Shown: positions 32,142 to 41,302, numbered from the stretch's first letter. The stretch is 44,161 nucleotides of DNA from Candidatus Moraniibacteriota bacterium (GCA_018062205.1 JAGOSP010000007.1:1-44161), one strand, 5' to 3'. The notes: generated by a model from the letters alone, not told the origin. A program made the numbers and translations.

Positions 32142-33032
32142 TCACAAGAATTTCAAAAATAACTTTTCCAATTGCAATCGAGTATTCGCCTGTGTATTAC
32201 TTAAGGTACGCTGTGTCTTCTGTATATGTTCCAAAAAGAAATACGCTGTCCGAATTTGATCCAAAGTACCACGCTGTGCAGTCTGACGGACAGTCGATGT
32301 CAACCACTCAAGCAATCGAACAACAAAGGCACTTTCTTTAGCTAACTCCTCAGCCAATCGAAGTCGACGAACAAGAGAAAGCTGGCTCAAATTCGACAAT
32401 TGCTCCAAAAAAACTTTCATTGCTAGAAACTCTTCTGTATTCTGTAGTGCCATTTTGATAATCCCGGGTCGACCAAAAGAGAAGAGAAATTGATTTTCTT
32501 GACTCAATACTCCGATTTCGCGCATCTCCTCATGATTTACGAGAGAAAAGTGGACGTGTTGTAACCGCGAATGGACTGTATCAAACAAAGCTGCCGCATC
32601 ATGTGTCACCAAAATGAGTATTGAGGTGTTATTTGGTTCTTCGAGTGTCTTGAGAAGTGCGTTTTGCGCACCATGAGAAAGCCGATAGGCGTCATTGATA
32701 ATAAGAATACGTTTTTTTCCAACCAACGGGTAACGAGAAAGAAATACAATGCCTTCTCGTATTGCTTCTACTGGAATATTTTTCTCACGTGTTTTTCCTT
32801 TTTCTGTCACTCGCTCTGGTTCCAAGAAAGAGATATCTGGGTGCAAAAGTTCATTTTCCTCACGAAGATCAAAAGCATCACTTTGACCCAAGAGCATCCA
32901 AGCAAACCGCAAAGCCACAAGTTTTTTGCCTACACTTTCAGGACCGACAAACAGAAACGACTGCGGATGTTCCGGAAGCGCCGCGAGTGTGTTTAGTCGA
33001 GTTTGCACTCCCTGATGGCCAATGATTTGCAT
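32142..33032 (-). CDS. holB: DNA polymerase III delta' subunit-like protein
   Basis: 296 residues from ATG 33032 (an upstream GTG at 33065 is possible). It has the AAA+ clamp-loader layout: SFLFVGPESVGKKLVALRFA (Walker A-like GPESVGKK), a missing zinc-finger cysteine set, ILIINDAYRLSHGAQNALLKTLEEP (Walker B region with the SRC-loop-like NALLKTLEEP) and LVTHDAAALFDTVHSRLQHV with the TVHSRLQ form of the SRC motif. Delta' helps open the sliding clamp. Upstream of ftsQ with 1 nt between. Confidence 0.85.
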   Translation of the reverse strand: MQIIGHQGVQTRLNTLAALPEHPQSFLFVGPESVGKKLVALRFAWMLLGQSDAFDLREENELLHPDISFLEPERVTEKGKTREKNIPVEAIREGIVFLSRYPLVGKKRILIINDAYRLSHGAQNALLKTLEEPNNTSILILVTHDAAALFDTVHSRLQHVHFSLVNHEEMREIGVLSQENQFLFSFGRPGIIKMALQNTEEFLAMKVFLEQLSNLSQLSLVRRLRLAEELAKESAFVVRLLEWLTSTVRQTAQRGTLDQIRTAYFFLEHIQKTQRTLSNTQANTRLQLEKLFLKFL

Positions 33033-33125
33033 GCTGTTCTTTGATTTATAACTTCCGAAAAACACATCTGGATATTAAATAAACACTCACAATCCACCAC
33101 ACAGTAGACTCCAATAAGAGAAAAA

Positions 33126-34277
33126 TTATCTCTTCTCGTCATGAGTACCATCAACAATTTTTTGAATACCCTTTTCAAACGCCTCAGATGAGAATTGACT
33201 TACTGATCGCTGAAGGCTCTCAATTGGATACCCGGTCATCTCTTTTTCCAGAAAACGCTTTATTGCTTCCGCAATTACTTCCGGTGTTTGTGAATGAAAA
33301 ACTTCTCCTGTTTCACCAATTCGAAGAATTTCTCGAATCCCACCATACTCGTAGGCAATAACAGGTGTTCCTGCAGCTAATGCTTCAACCGCTACCATCC
33401 CAAAATCCTCCTCTGAGGGGAAAATTAACGCGCGCGCACCGCGATAATATTCCCGCAAACGCTTATCGCTCACTTTCCCAACAAAAGTAATATTTTTGCC
33501 AGCAATACGCTCAAGGTTTTGCTTTTCACGACCGCTACCAACCACTATCAAGGGAAACTCTAATTTGGTAAAGGCTTCAATAACTGGTTCGATTTTCTTC
33601 GAACGTGTCAATCGGGAAACCACAAGAAAATGTTTCCGCTCATCTTTCGGAAGAGCTTTTTCTGTTTTTGATTCTGCGAGGAAGAGTGCTGGTGGATAAA
33701 GAACGGAAGATATTTGCCGATAATATTTAGCAATACGATCACGTGTATATCCTGAATTAGCAATCAGAACATCAGGACGATCAGCTGTTTCCAAATCCCA
33801 CAGGCGTATATAGGACAACCAAAGACGAGCACAGAGCCGTGGGACAAACCACGGAAGAGACTCATCCAGATACATTTCTCTCCCTTCCCATGCATATCGC
33901 ATCGGAGAATGAACATACGCAATATGCCGGGTATGAAGTCGTGTAATAATACCCTTTGACCATGCGCCCGAAGAAGAAATCACCATATCAAATTCCCGCA
34001 AATCAAGCGTCTCAATCGCAATCGGATAGAGTGGTACAAGCGAGCGATACCGCTCTCGAAGCCACAAAGGGAAAGTCTGCAAAAACGACGAGCGAATATC
34101 CCGTCCGGGGAAAAATCGCTTCACGACGCTATCGTCTTTGAGCAGTGTGTAGATAGGTGCCTCTGGGTACATCGAAGCCAGTGCCTGAAGCACCCGCTCT
34201 GCTCCGCCATAGGTCACAAGAAAATCATGTACCAAAGCGACTTTTTTCGGTTGTGCTTCGTATTGATGTATATTCAT
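33126..34277 (-). CDS. GT4-family glycosyltransferase
   Basis: 383 residues, GT-B fold. Start VALVHDFLVTYGGAERVLQAL carries the GGAE acceptor-site loop. The donor site has KNITFVGKVSD, then ALIFPSEEDFGMVAVEALAAGTPVIAYEYGG (E-x7-E motif EDFGMVAVE). Resembles WbaZ/mannosyltransferases. Works on the inner face of the membrane in surface glycan synthesis. The end of the gene holds the promoter of the opposite-strand small gene at 34335 (its -35 lies within the first codons). Confidence 0.88.
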   Translation of the reverse strand: MNIHQYEAQPKKVALVHDFLVTYGGAERVLQALASMYPEAPIYTLLKDDSVVKRFFPGRDIRSSFLQTFPLWLRERYRSLVPLYPIAIETLDLREFDMVISSSGAWSKGIITRLHTRHIAYVHSPMRYAWEGREMYLDESLPWFVPRLCARLWLSYIRLWDLETADRPDVLIANSGYTRDRIAKYYRQISSVLYPPALFLAESKTEKALPKDERKHFLVVSRLTRSKKIEPVIEAFTKLEFPLIVVGSGREKQNLERIAGKNITFVGKVSDKRLREYYRGARALIFPSEEDFGMVAVEALAAGTPVIAYEYGGIREILRIGETGEVFHSQTPEVIAEAIKRFLEKEMTGYPIESLQRSVSQFSSEAFEKGIQKIVDGTHDEKR

Positions 34278-34291
34278 CTCTGTGATATAAT
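34263..34291 (+). promoter_or_regulatory. Promoter of the 61-residue membrane protein
   Basis: -35 TTGATG (34263-34268), 17-nt spacer, -10 TATAAT (34286-34291). The -35 overlaps the first codons of the opposite-strand GT4 gene. A palindrome GTTCAATCTTGAAC (34297-34310) begins at the predicted transcript start. Confidence 0.75.
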
Positions 34292-34334
34292 GTAAAGTTC
34301 AATCTTGAACGCTCTCTGAAAGGAAGGAATTTCG

Positions 34335-34520
34335 ATGGAAGAAAAACAATTCTGCGCAGTTCTTATTTCTGGGCTCCTGAGTGCATTTCTCATTTTTTCA
34401 GAGACAGACTCCTGGAAACTCGCGGTGGTGGCCTGTATTCTTCTCCTCTCAATTGGAATACTGGTCATACTCGTTTTTAGTATCGCCGTCAAACTCAAAG
34501 CCATTAACCCCGACGAGTAA
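34335..34520 (+). CDS. 61-residue two-helix membrane protein
   Basis: MEEKQFCAVLISGLLSAFLI start; two hydrophobic segments (about 6-22 and 28-54, LAVVACILLLSIGILVILVF) separated by the polar SETDSWK; ends KLKAINPDE. Strong SD AAGGAAGGAATTTCG, consensus-like promoter and terminator (34554-34585) support it as a real gene. It lies opposite, and overlaps by 72 bp, the 3' end of a GT4 gene. Family unknown. Confidence 0.8.
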   Translation: MEEKQFCAVLISGLLSAFLIFSETDSWKLAVVACILLLSIGILVILVFSIAVKLKAINPDE

Positions 34521-35615
34521 GGCGGCAATCCCCCTGGCGCATCGCGCCCATCCAAAGCGACTCACATTGTGGGTCGCTTTCTCTATTATACCACTCCGCA
34601 GTACCGGATCAGCGAGTAAGCTCTGTATTCCCGCTGTGATACTTTCAACAGCGTATGGATCAACCAGCACCGCTCCCGCTCCCGCCACTTCGGGAAGTGA
34701 GGAAATATTAGACGTCACAACAGGCACGCCGACCGACTGTGCCTCGAGTACCGGGATACCAAACCCCTCATACAAAGTCGGGAATAAAAAGACATCCGCC
34801 CCCTGAAGCAAACGCCATTTTTCTTCCTCAGCCGCATACCCCACTTCTCGAATACTGTTTTTAAATTTCTGATTTTTCACCTTGGGTTGTATGGTTTCAT
34901 ATCCGTATCCCGGTTTACCAACTAATACCAATGCATGAGGTATCTGATATTTCTCTTTCAAAATTTCAAAGGCTTCAATTATCCGTACGATATTCTTCCG
35001 CTCTTCTAATCTTCCGATGAATAGAAGGTACGGCGGTACAGAATTCTTGATGTTTGAAGTGTGAAGTGTGATTTCTCGATTATACCCCTCGTACACCACG
35101 CGAATTTTCTTTGCCGATATCCGATACAGATGCATCACATCGCGCTTGGTATTTTCTGACACACATACCACTGTTTGGGCCCATTGGCAGGAACACCAAA
35201 TAGACACCCGCATATACCACCGTTCATACCACGAGTACGCTTCGGGACAAAATTCATATTCCAGTCCATGAATAGTCACGATCGTTTGCTTGGGATGAAT
35301 AATTGGCACAGTATGAGCAGGGACAAAAAGCACTTCCGGCGGATGAAGCCACATCTCCAGCGATAAACGGAGCTGCGTCCAAAATCGTGGCGCCCACAAT
35401 CCTCTCACTTGCCACTTTTCTGGTAAAGCAAAATCGATACCTGGTAATTCAAAAACCAAGTGTCCATCTTGCCATATCAACTTTTTCCGCACATACAAAA
35501 AAACCGTTTGCTTAGAAAGCTCCGTCCGTAAATGCTTGATCACCTGATAGCTGTACTCTTCAATCCCCGTCCGTTTTTTCAAAAATGCCCGCGAAGCATC
35601 AATGCCGATTATCAT
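34449..35615 (-). CDS. GT4-family glycosyltransferase
   Basis: 388 residues from ATG 35615, 4 nt after the mreB stop; the frame stays open further upstream inside mreB. GT-B enzyme: MIIGIDASRAFLKKRTGIEEYSYQ start with the TGIE acceptor loop, YLLFIGRLEERKNI, and the donor motif FPTLYEGFGIPVLEAQSVGVPVV (E-x7-E). The last about 24 residues overlap the opposite-strand gene at 34335, and the terminator hairpin of that gene is within this coding sequence. Likely works with the GT4 at 33126. Confidence 0.88.
   Translation of the reverse strand: MIIGIDASRAFLKKRTGIEEYSYQVIKHLRTELSKQTVFLYVRKKLIWQDGHLVFELPGIDFALPEKWQVRGLWAPRFWTQLRLSLEMWLHPPEVLFVPAHTVPIIHPKQTIVTIHGLEYEFCPEAYSWYERWYMRVSIWCSCQWAQTVVCVSENTKRDVMHLYRISAKKIRVVYEGYNREITLHTSNIKNSVPPYLLFIGRLEERKNIVRIIEAFEILKEKYQIPHALVLVGKPGYGYETIQPKVKNQKFKNSIREVGYAAEEEKWRLLQGADVFLFPTLYEGFGIPVLEAQSVGVPVVTSNISSLPEVAGAGAVLVDPYAVESITAGIQSLLADPVLRSGIIEKATHNVSRFGWARCARGIAALLVGVNGFEFDGDTKNEYDQYSN
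34554..34585 (+). terminator. Terminator of the 61-residue protein gene
   Basis: Stem AAAGCGAC/GTCGCTTT (34554-34561 with 34573-34580), then TTTCTCTATT. It is embedded in the coding region of the opposite-strand GT4 gene. Confidence 0.75.
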
Positions 35616-35619
35616 ACGC

Positions 35620-36630
35620 CTATTTCGCCAAAACAATACTTCGTTTGTATACTTCAAGATTCTCCAACACGATACCAGTTCCTTTGACGACGCAGAAAGC
35701 TGGGTTGTCAGCCACATAGCACGGCACACCAATCGTTTTGGCAATCAGCTGATCGAGATAACGCAACTGCGCTGTCCCACCAGACAAGACCATTCCCTTA
35801 TCCATAACATCGGCCGCTAATTCTGGTGGTGTCTCCTGAAGCACTTGTTTAATAACATTAATAATTTCACGCAGCTCGTCTTGAATGGCTTCTGTTACTT
35901 CATTCGAAGAGATATTCACTGTTTTTGGAAGACCACCCATAAGGTCGCGCCCACGTACCTCCATAAAGTCTTCCTTTACCTGAGCAATAGCTGCGCCAAT
36001 CTTCATTTTCACCTCCTCAGCTGTCCGGTCACCGATAGCGAGTGAATACTTGCGCTTGATATAATCAGAAATTGCTTGGTCAATACGATTTCCACCTACT
36101 CGAGCGCTGTGTGCGGCAACCACTCCACCAAGCGAAATAATGGCAATCTCAGATGTTCCGCCTCCGATGTTAATAATCATATTCCCCTGCGCAGTATGAA
36201 TAGGAATACCTGCCCCGATAGCAGCCAAAATAGGCTCTTTCACAACATAGGCCGCTTTAGCACCTGCTTTTAATGCTGCATCCACGACTGCGCGCCGCTC
36301 TGTTGATGTCACTCCGGCTGGAATCGAGAGTACAATTTCTGGTCGAAACAGACGGAAACGCCCGGTGACTTTATTAATAAAATAGCGCAGCATCGCCTCG
36401 GTCACCCGATAATCAGCAATTGCTCCATCACGAAGCGGTTGCGATGCCACAATGGTGTCTGGGGTTCGTCCAAGCATTTCCTTGGCTTCATTTCCTACAG
36501 CTAATACTTTATTTTCTGCCAATGAAATAGCCACTACTGATGGCTCATTAATCACGATTCCTTTCCCTGGTACGAATACCAAGGTATTCGCTGTCCCAAG
36601 GTCTATACCAATTTTTCGAATAAAAGACAT
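35620..36630 (-). CDS. mreB: Rod-shape protein MreB
   Basis: 336 residues, usual length. Actin fold: IGIDLGTANTLVFVPGKGIV (phosphate 1), VVAISLAENKVLAVGNEAKEM, MIINIGGGTSEIAIISLGGV (phosphate 2), and the adenosine motif VLSGGTAQLRYLDQLI. MreB polymers position elongation-mode peptidoglycan synthesis. Upstream murA and downstream GT4 genes are in the same direction; no mreC/mreD follow. SD not obvious. Confidence 0.96.
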   Translation of the reverse strand: MSFIRKIGIDLGTANTLVFVPGKGIVINEPSVVAISLAENKVLAVGNEAKEMLGRTPDTIVASQPLRDGAIADYRVTEAMLRYFINKVTGRFRLFRPEIVLSIPAGVTSTERRAVVDAALKAGAKAAYVVKEPILAAIGAGIPIHTAQGNMIINIGGGTSEIAIISLGGVVAAHSARVGGNRIDQAISDYIKRKYSLAIGDRTAEEVKMKIGAAIAQVKEDFMEVRGRDLMGGLPKTVNISSNEVTEAIQDELREIINVIKQVLQETPPELAADVMDKGMVLSGGTAQLRYLDQLIAKTIGVPCYVADNPAFCVVKGTGIVLENLEVYKRSIVLAK

Positions 36631-36686
36631 ACGCTCTATACGGTATCAAACAAATCAACTCCCAAAAAAATATTTCCTTTTTTTCT

Positions 36687-37949
36687 CTATCGACTCATGC
36701 GGTTTATCTGAGCCCCCAGCTTTTGCAACCGCTCTTCAATGCGTTCATAGCCACGATCTACTTGATAGATATTTTCAATAACCGTTTTTCCTTCAGCGCA
36801 GAGAGCTGCAATGATAAGAGCAACACCCGCACGTAAATCATAGCTCTTAATCATTGTCCCACGCAGAAGGGTTTTCCCTTGGATAATGACTTGATGCGGA
36901 TTCAGCACTATCGCTCGTGCGCCCATTTTTTCAAGCTCTGGGACATAATTAAATCGTCCCTCAAAAATGGTATCAAAAATCAGCGTCTCTCCCTGCGCTT
37001 GTGTTGCAAGGACGCCAAAGGGTGCTTGCACATCACTTGGTAAGCCCGGATAAGTACGTGTATCCAGTTTTGAAATAGCACAGAGTGTCTTTGATGGTAT
37101 CACCGTGATTATATCCGGTTCAATATGAAAATCTGCTCCAAATTCACGTAATTTTTCCAAGACAATATCAAGATGTTCCTCGCGAGCATGGCGAACAGTC
37201 AATGCGCTCCCGGTTACCACGCCCAAGATAAGAAAAGTAGCTGCTTCATTTGCATCAGGAATAATGGCATGCTCAGCACCAGAGAGTAATTTTGTGCCCG
37301 TAATCTCTAGTGTGTGTGTCCCAAGCCCTTGAATATTTGCTCCCATCGCCACCAGAAAACGTCCGAGGTCTTCCACATGAGGCTCGGCCGCTGCAAGCTT
37401 AATCGTTGTCTTCCCTGGCATACCAGCGGCAAGCATCATGGCATTTTCCGTTGCCGTCACTGACATTTCTCGCAAAACCACTTTTCCAGCTTGGCGGCCA
37501 CTCGCATCCACCTGGTAGCTTTTTTCCTGTTGCACAATCTGCACTCCCAGTTTCTCCAGTGCATCAAAATGAGTCCCCACCGGACGTGCGCCAATCACAC
37601 ATCCTCCTGGATGATATAGCGAAAAAGAATCAAAACGAGCTGCCAGCGAACCAAACAAAAGGATAGAAGAACGAATTTTCTTCACCTTTTCCATATCCAT
37701 CTTCCCCGGATCAATATTACAATTAGTAATAGCAAGCGTTCGTTTCTCTCGCCACTCTATTTCCGATCCCATACTCTCCAAAATCTCGATCATACGAAAA
37801 ACATCCTCAATAAGAGGGAGATTGGAAAGCACACAGGTTTGTGTCGTTAGAAGCGTGGCTGCCAGTATCGGGGTTGTCGCATTTTTTGAACCAGAAACAA
37901 TAATTTCCCCAGATAAAGGCTTCCCACCTTCAATTTCAAATACATCCAT
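36687..37949 (-). CDS. murA: UDP-N-acetylglucosamine 1-carboxyvinyltransferase
   Basis: 420 residues from ATG 37949; the frame extends 19 codons upstream but the MDVFEIEGGKPLSGEIIVSG start fits the family. SGSKNATTPILAA is the EPT signature with its Lys-Asn pair; the active-site loop HPGGCVIGARPVG holds the catalytic Cys (fosfomycin target). Joins PEP to UDP-GlcNAc, first committed step of peptidoglycan. 56 nt upstream of mreB. Confidence 0.96.
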   Translation of the reverse strand: MDVFEIEGGKPLSGEIIVSGSKNATTPILAATLLTTQTCVLSNLPLIEDVFRMIEILESMGSEIEWREKRTLAITNCNIDPGKMDMEKVKKIRSSILLFGSLAARFDSFSLYHPGGCVIGARPVGTHFDALEKLGVQIVQQEKSYQVDASGRQAGKVVLREMSVTATENAMMLAAGMPGKTTIKLAAAEPHVEDLGRFLVAMGANIQGLGTHTLEITGTKLLSGAEHAIIPDANEAATFLILGVVTGSALTVRHAREEHLDIVLEKLREFGADFHIEPDIITVIPSKTLCAISKLDTRTYPGLPSDVQAPFGVLATQAQGETLIFDTIFEGRFNYVPELEKMGARAIVLNPHQVIIQGKTLLRGTMIKSYDLRAGVALIIAALCAEGKTVIENIYQVDRGYERIEERLQKLGAQINRMSR

Positions 37950-38022
37950 ACTTGGGAGTATAACGGAAAAACATCCGGCATTCAAGCAGGAAGTTCCCAC
38001 GAACAAGCCCCAGTCAGAAGAT

Positions 38023-38670
38023 TTACCCGCAGACTTGAAGTGGACGATTCTTCTCCCAATGAGTCTTCACCCAAACCATTTTTCCCCGAATAATAATATT
38101 GAGCTGCATATCTTCATCCGCATGAAATACCCCCAAAGGATTCTGTATTACCATTTCCCCCTCACCGAAAAACTGACAAGGGAAATGGGATTTTGAATTT
38201 GAAACAGAAAAATCAAAATCACAGAGCCGAACGCTCATATGCGCATCTGGACCAGTACCGCTTGTATCTTTTTTGATGGCTACATTTTTCCCTGATCGAA
38301 AAAGAGTCTGTCCTTCTCCAAAAATCGAGGCGGTAAAATCACTCCCTTCATATTTGAAAGTAATTTCGGTTGTTAATCCATCCCAGGGAGCGCATCCCAA
38401 ACGGATAGTGGCGGGTATCATTTCCACACAATTCTCTGTTGGGCCGCACGGCGTATGAATCATTGGCGATCCTGGTAATGTTGGTACATTTGAAATAGGC
38501 GTAATTGGTGTCTTCATTGGAGCTTCAGACGGATCAAGATTCAATGCAAAAGAAAACATCCAATTATTCGGGGACATTCGCAGAGAGAACCAACCAAAAA
38601 TTACCGCTGTCCCCACAACCAATCCGCCTATCCCCAATCCAACCAATACATTTTTATGAGAAATGCCCAT
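38023..38670 (-). CDS. Membrane-anchored cysteine-rich protein, unknown
   Basis: 215 residues. Transmembrane helix at about 8-30 (VLVGLGIGGLVVGTAVIFGWF), Pro/Thr-rich linker (45-70), beta-rich outer domain with six cysteines (HTPCGP, TENCVE, RLGCAPW, RLCDFDF, HFPCQFF, final QVCG), likely disulfide-bonded outside the cell. Repeated FGEG motifs (SIFGEGQT and QFFGEGEM). No family recognised. First of the reverse run to murA; gap of 73 nt. Confidence 0.65.
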   Translation of the reverse strand: MGISHKNVLVGLGIGGLVVGTAVIFGWFSLRMSPNNWMFSFALNLDPSEAPMKTPITPISNVPTLPGSPMIHTPCGPTENCVEMIPATIRLGCAPWDGLTTEITFKYEGSDFTASIFGEGQTLFRSGKNVAIKKDTSGTGPDAHMSVRLCDFDFSVSNSKSHFPCQFFGEGEMVIQNPLGVFHADEDMQLNIIIRGKMVWVKTHWEKNRPLQVCG

Positions 38671-38805
38671 TATACGTTTTTTTTATTTTGATTATATTGA
38701 AAGACTTGCTTGCTCTCTCCGAAAAAAATGTTCTTCTTTCGCCATTCTACCATAACTACTTTTTTTTGAGCGTATATTTTCAAACAGTATTTTTCTCGCG
38801 CATCC

Positions 38806-38834
38806 TTGCTCTTCATTGTCTTACTCCTTATAAT
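38806..38834 (+). promoter_or_regulatory. Promoter of manC
   Basis: -10 TATAAT (38829-38834), 17-nt spacer, partial -35 TTGCTC (38806-38811). Predicted leader of about 12 nt without SD. Confidence 0.6.
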
Positions 38835-38852
38835 AAAGCCACAAAACCTTAA

Positions 38853-39971
38853 ATGAAAATTATGTCACGTACTTCTTCTGTAAACACTGCTCATCACTAC
38901 GCTGTTATCATGGCTGGCGGTACAGGTACGCGCCTTTGGCCGCTCTCGCGCATCGCAAAACCCAAACAATTTCAATCTTTTCTTTCAGAGAAGACCCTCA
39001 TTCAGGAAACATTCGAGCGCTCACAAACTATTGCTTCACCACAACACATCCTTATTTCCACCGGGCAGAGATATACTACGCTTGCTCAAGAGCAACTGCC
39101 ATTTATTACCGACAAGCAGCTCATTGTTGAACCACTGGCAAAAAATACTGCTCCGTCTATCATCTATATCGCCGCCCTACTTGCTCACCGTGATCCAGAG
39201 GCAATCGTCGCAACGCTTGCCTCTGATCATGCTATTGAAAATCCTCAAGAATTCACCCGCGCTGTCAATCTTGCTTTTGAAACAGTCGCTCTTTATCCTG
39301 ATTCTTTGGTGACTATCGGTATTAATCCAACCAAGCCTGACACAAATTATGGCTATATCCGTATGGGAGAAGAAATCTCTCTCACCGAACAAAATCGTGT
39401 TTTTCGCGTTGATAATTTTAAAGAGAAGCCTGACCGAGCAACTGCTGAACAATACCTTTCTTCATGGGAATACCTCTGGAATGCTGGGTATTTTGTCTTT
39501 CGAGCCGCATCAGTTCGAACATGGGTCTCAAAATACGCGCCAGAATTTCTTTCCTTTGCCGATGCTTTATCTGATGCATTAAAAAATGATACCCTCTCCG
39601 ATGAACGCTTACTCGAACTCTTTACTGCCGTCCAAGCTGCTCCCGTAGACACTATACTCGCTGAACGCCTCCCTGTAGAAAAACGATTTGTCATTCCAAC
39701 AACACTCGAATGGAATGATATTGGCGGCTGGCATACGCTATACACCTTTCTCGCTGAACGTCATCGAAAAGATCAAATCGTCAGAGGCCCGCATATTGAT
39801 CTCGGAAGTAAAAATTGTTTCATCCACGGAGAAAAACGTCTTATTGTAACAGCTGGCCTCCGTAATATCGTCATTGTTGACACAGATGACGCGATTCTTA
39901 TTGCTGATCGAGAAACTCTCTCTCAAAACATGAAAGAGCTCATTTTAAAATTACCAGATGACAAACGTTAG
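38853..39971 (+). CDS. manC: Mannose-1-phosphate guanylyltransferase
   Basis: 372 residues; ATG at 38862 (MSRTSS) is an alternative. Nucleotidyltransferase signature AVIMAGGTGTRLWPLSRIAKPKQFQ, then EPLAKNTAPSI, ATLASDHAI and the GYIRMG/FKEKPD motifs of type II ManC, and WNAGYFVFRA. Makes GDP-mannose from GTP and mannose-1-P. The C-terminal isomerase domain of bifunctional ManC/AlgA is absent. Single gene, ending at a bidirectional terminator (40008-40054). Supplies mannosyl donors for the nearby glycosyltransferases. Confidence 0.93.
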   Translation: MKIMSRTSSVNTAHHYAVIMAGGTGTRLWPLSRIAKPKQFQSFLSEKTLIQETFERSQTIASPQHILISTGQRYTTLAQEQLPFITDKQLIVEPLAKNTAPSIIYIAALLAHRDPEAIVATLASDHAIENPQEFTRAVNLAFETVALYPDSLVTIGINPTKPDTNYGYIRMGEEISLTEQNRVFRVDNFKEKPDRATAEQYLSSWEYLWNAGYFVFRAASVRTWVSKYAPEFLSFADALSDALKNDTLSDERLLELFTAVQAAPVDTILAERLPVEKRFVIPTTLEWNDIGGWHTLYTFLAERHRKDQIVRGPHIDLGSKNCFIHGEKRLIVTAGLRNIVIVDTDDAILIADRETLSQNMKELILKLPDDKR

Positions 39972-40007
39972 TAATGAACTCAAGACACATCTCGTCTTTT
40001 CCATCTT

Positions 40008-40054
40008 TTGCATAAGAAAAAATCTCCTAACCAGAGAATTTTTTTCTTATGCAA
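40008..40054. terminator. Bidirectional terminator between manC and parB
   Basis: Long stem TTGCATAAGAAAAA...TTTTTTCTTATGCAA with inner TCTC/GAGA and loop CTAACCA; A/T tracts on both sides serve both strands. Confidence 0.9.
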
Positions 40055-40064
40055 CTATTTTTAA

Positions 40065-41204
40065 CTACAACCCAAATCGCTGAAAAAGTCCTTGTAATTC
40101 TTCGGCTGAATAGTATTCAATAACAATTTTCCCCCCCTGACCAACCGGGGAAAGTTTCACTCGTGTCCCTAATTTTTCACGTAATTTTTCAAGACGCTCC
40201 GAAAACTCAGCCGGTACAACCACTTCGCTTCGTACGTGCGGACGAACTGATACTGCCCGGGCTTCCATTTCTGCTTCACGAACAGTTAATCCGGACTTCA
40301 AAATCATTTCAAAAAGTGCTCGTTGTTTTTCTGGATTTTCAATACCCAAAAGCGCCTTCGCGTGTCCTTCAGAAATTTTCCCTTCAATAAGGGCCCTCTG
40401 AATCTCAACAGGGAGATGCAACAAACGGACAGTGTTGGCAACCAGACTCCGACTTTTCCCCATTTTCTTCGCAACCTCTTCCTGATGCAATCCGTATTCT
40501 TCCATGAGTCGTAGATATGCCTTGGCCTCTTCGATTGGATTCAAATTGTGCCGTTGGGTATTTTCGATAATAGCAAGCTCAAGTTTTGTCCGTTCATCCG
40601 CACTTCGAATAATCACCGGCACTTCAGTCAATCCAGCAAGTTTTGAGGCTTGTAATCGACGTTCGCCAGCAATGAGTTCATATCCATCTCCACTTTTTGT
40701 TACCACAAGCGGTTGCAGTATACCGTGTTCTCGTATGGACTGGGCCAATTCAGCAAGTTTTTCCTTATCAAATTGAACTCGAGGTTGTTCAGGGTTTGGG
40801 GCAATCTTCTGCAGTGGCGCATTCACAATACTTGCCTGATCAAAACTCGTGCGAGGAGAAAATATTGGTTTTTGCGATACGACTGGCGGTTGCGCTCCCT
40901 GTGTTGCTATCGGACGAGGTGGCTCTACCGCTGCTTCAGAAGAGACCTTTGGAACAATTACTGTTGGCGCTCCTGATTCAGAGACTTTCGACGAAATCGT
41001 CTCTGACATACCTGGACGCTGAACTGGATTAATGACAAAAGGTGATGTTGCGACTGGCTGCTTTGCAATGGGCTGAGGCACAACAAAAGGACTCGTACCT
41101 GAATTCTGAGTCGAATTCTGAGCGCTATTGTTCCCTGTCGAATCTGATTTTTTTGGTGGGATAAGCGAGGAGAGTCCACGCCCTAACCCATATTGCTGTG
41201 CCAT
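40065..41204 (-). CDS. parB: Chromosome partitioning protein ParB
   Basis: 379 residues. Start MAQQYGLGRGLSSLIPPKK is the ParA-stimulating tail. A long Pro/Ser/Val-rich linker (20-125) precedes the CTPase domain: IAPNPEQPR, then LIAGERRLQASKLAG (GERR box) and AIIENTQRHNLNPIEEAKAY. HTH follows (LHQEEVAKKMGKSRSLVANTVRLL), then the C-terminal dimer domain ending EELQGLFQRFGL. Binds parS and spreads; partner of ParA encoded 98 nt upstream. No parS is seen here. Confidence 0.96.
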   Translation of the reverse strand: MAQQYGLGRGLSSLIPPKKSDSTGNNSAQNSTQNSGTSPFVVPQPIAKQPVATSPFVINPVQRPGMSETISSKVSESGAPTVIVPKVSSEAAVEPPRPIATQGAQPPVVSQKPIFSPRTSFDQASIVNAPLQKIAPNPEQPRVQFDKEKLAELAQSIREHGILQPLVVTKSGDGYELIAGERRLQASKLAGLTEVPVIIRSADERTKLELAIIENTQRHNLNPIEEAKAYLRLMEEYGLHQEEVAKKMGKSRSLVANTVRLLHLPVEIQRALIEGKISEGHAKALLGIENPEKQRALFEMILKSGLTVREAEMEARAVSVRPHVRSEVVVPAEFSERLEKLREKLGTRVKLSPVGQGGKIVIEYYSAEELQGLFQRFGL

Positions 41205-41302
41205 ATTTTTTTTACACCCCCCCCTAATTACTTTTAATCTTAAATCGGAATACCTAAATCATCAAATTATTTCTTTTTTTCTTTCAAAAACCAAACTCTG
41301 TT

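Noticed and set aside
35616-35744. N-terminal extension of the GT4 gene into mreB
   Set aside because: It would overlap the conserved C-terminus of mreB; the GT-B fold starts at MIIGIDASR and ATG 35615 lies 4 nt after the mreB stop.
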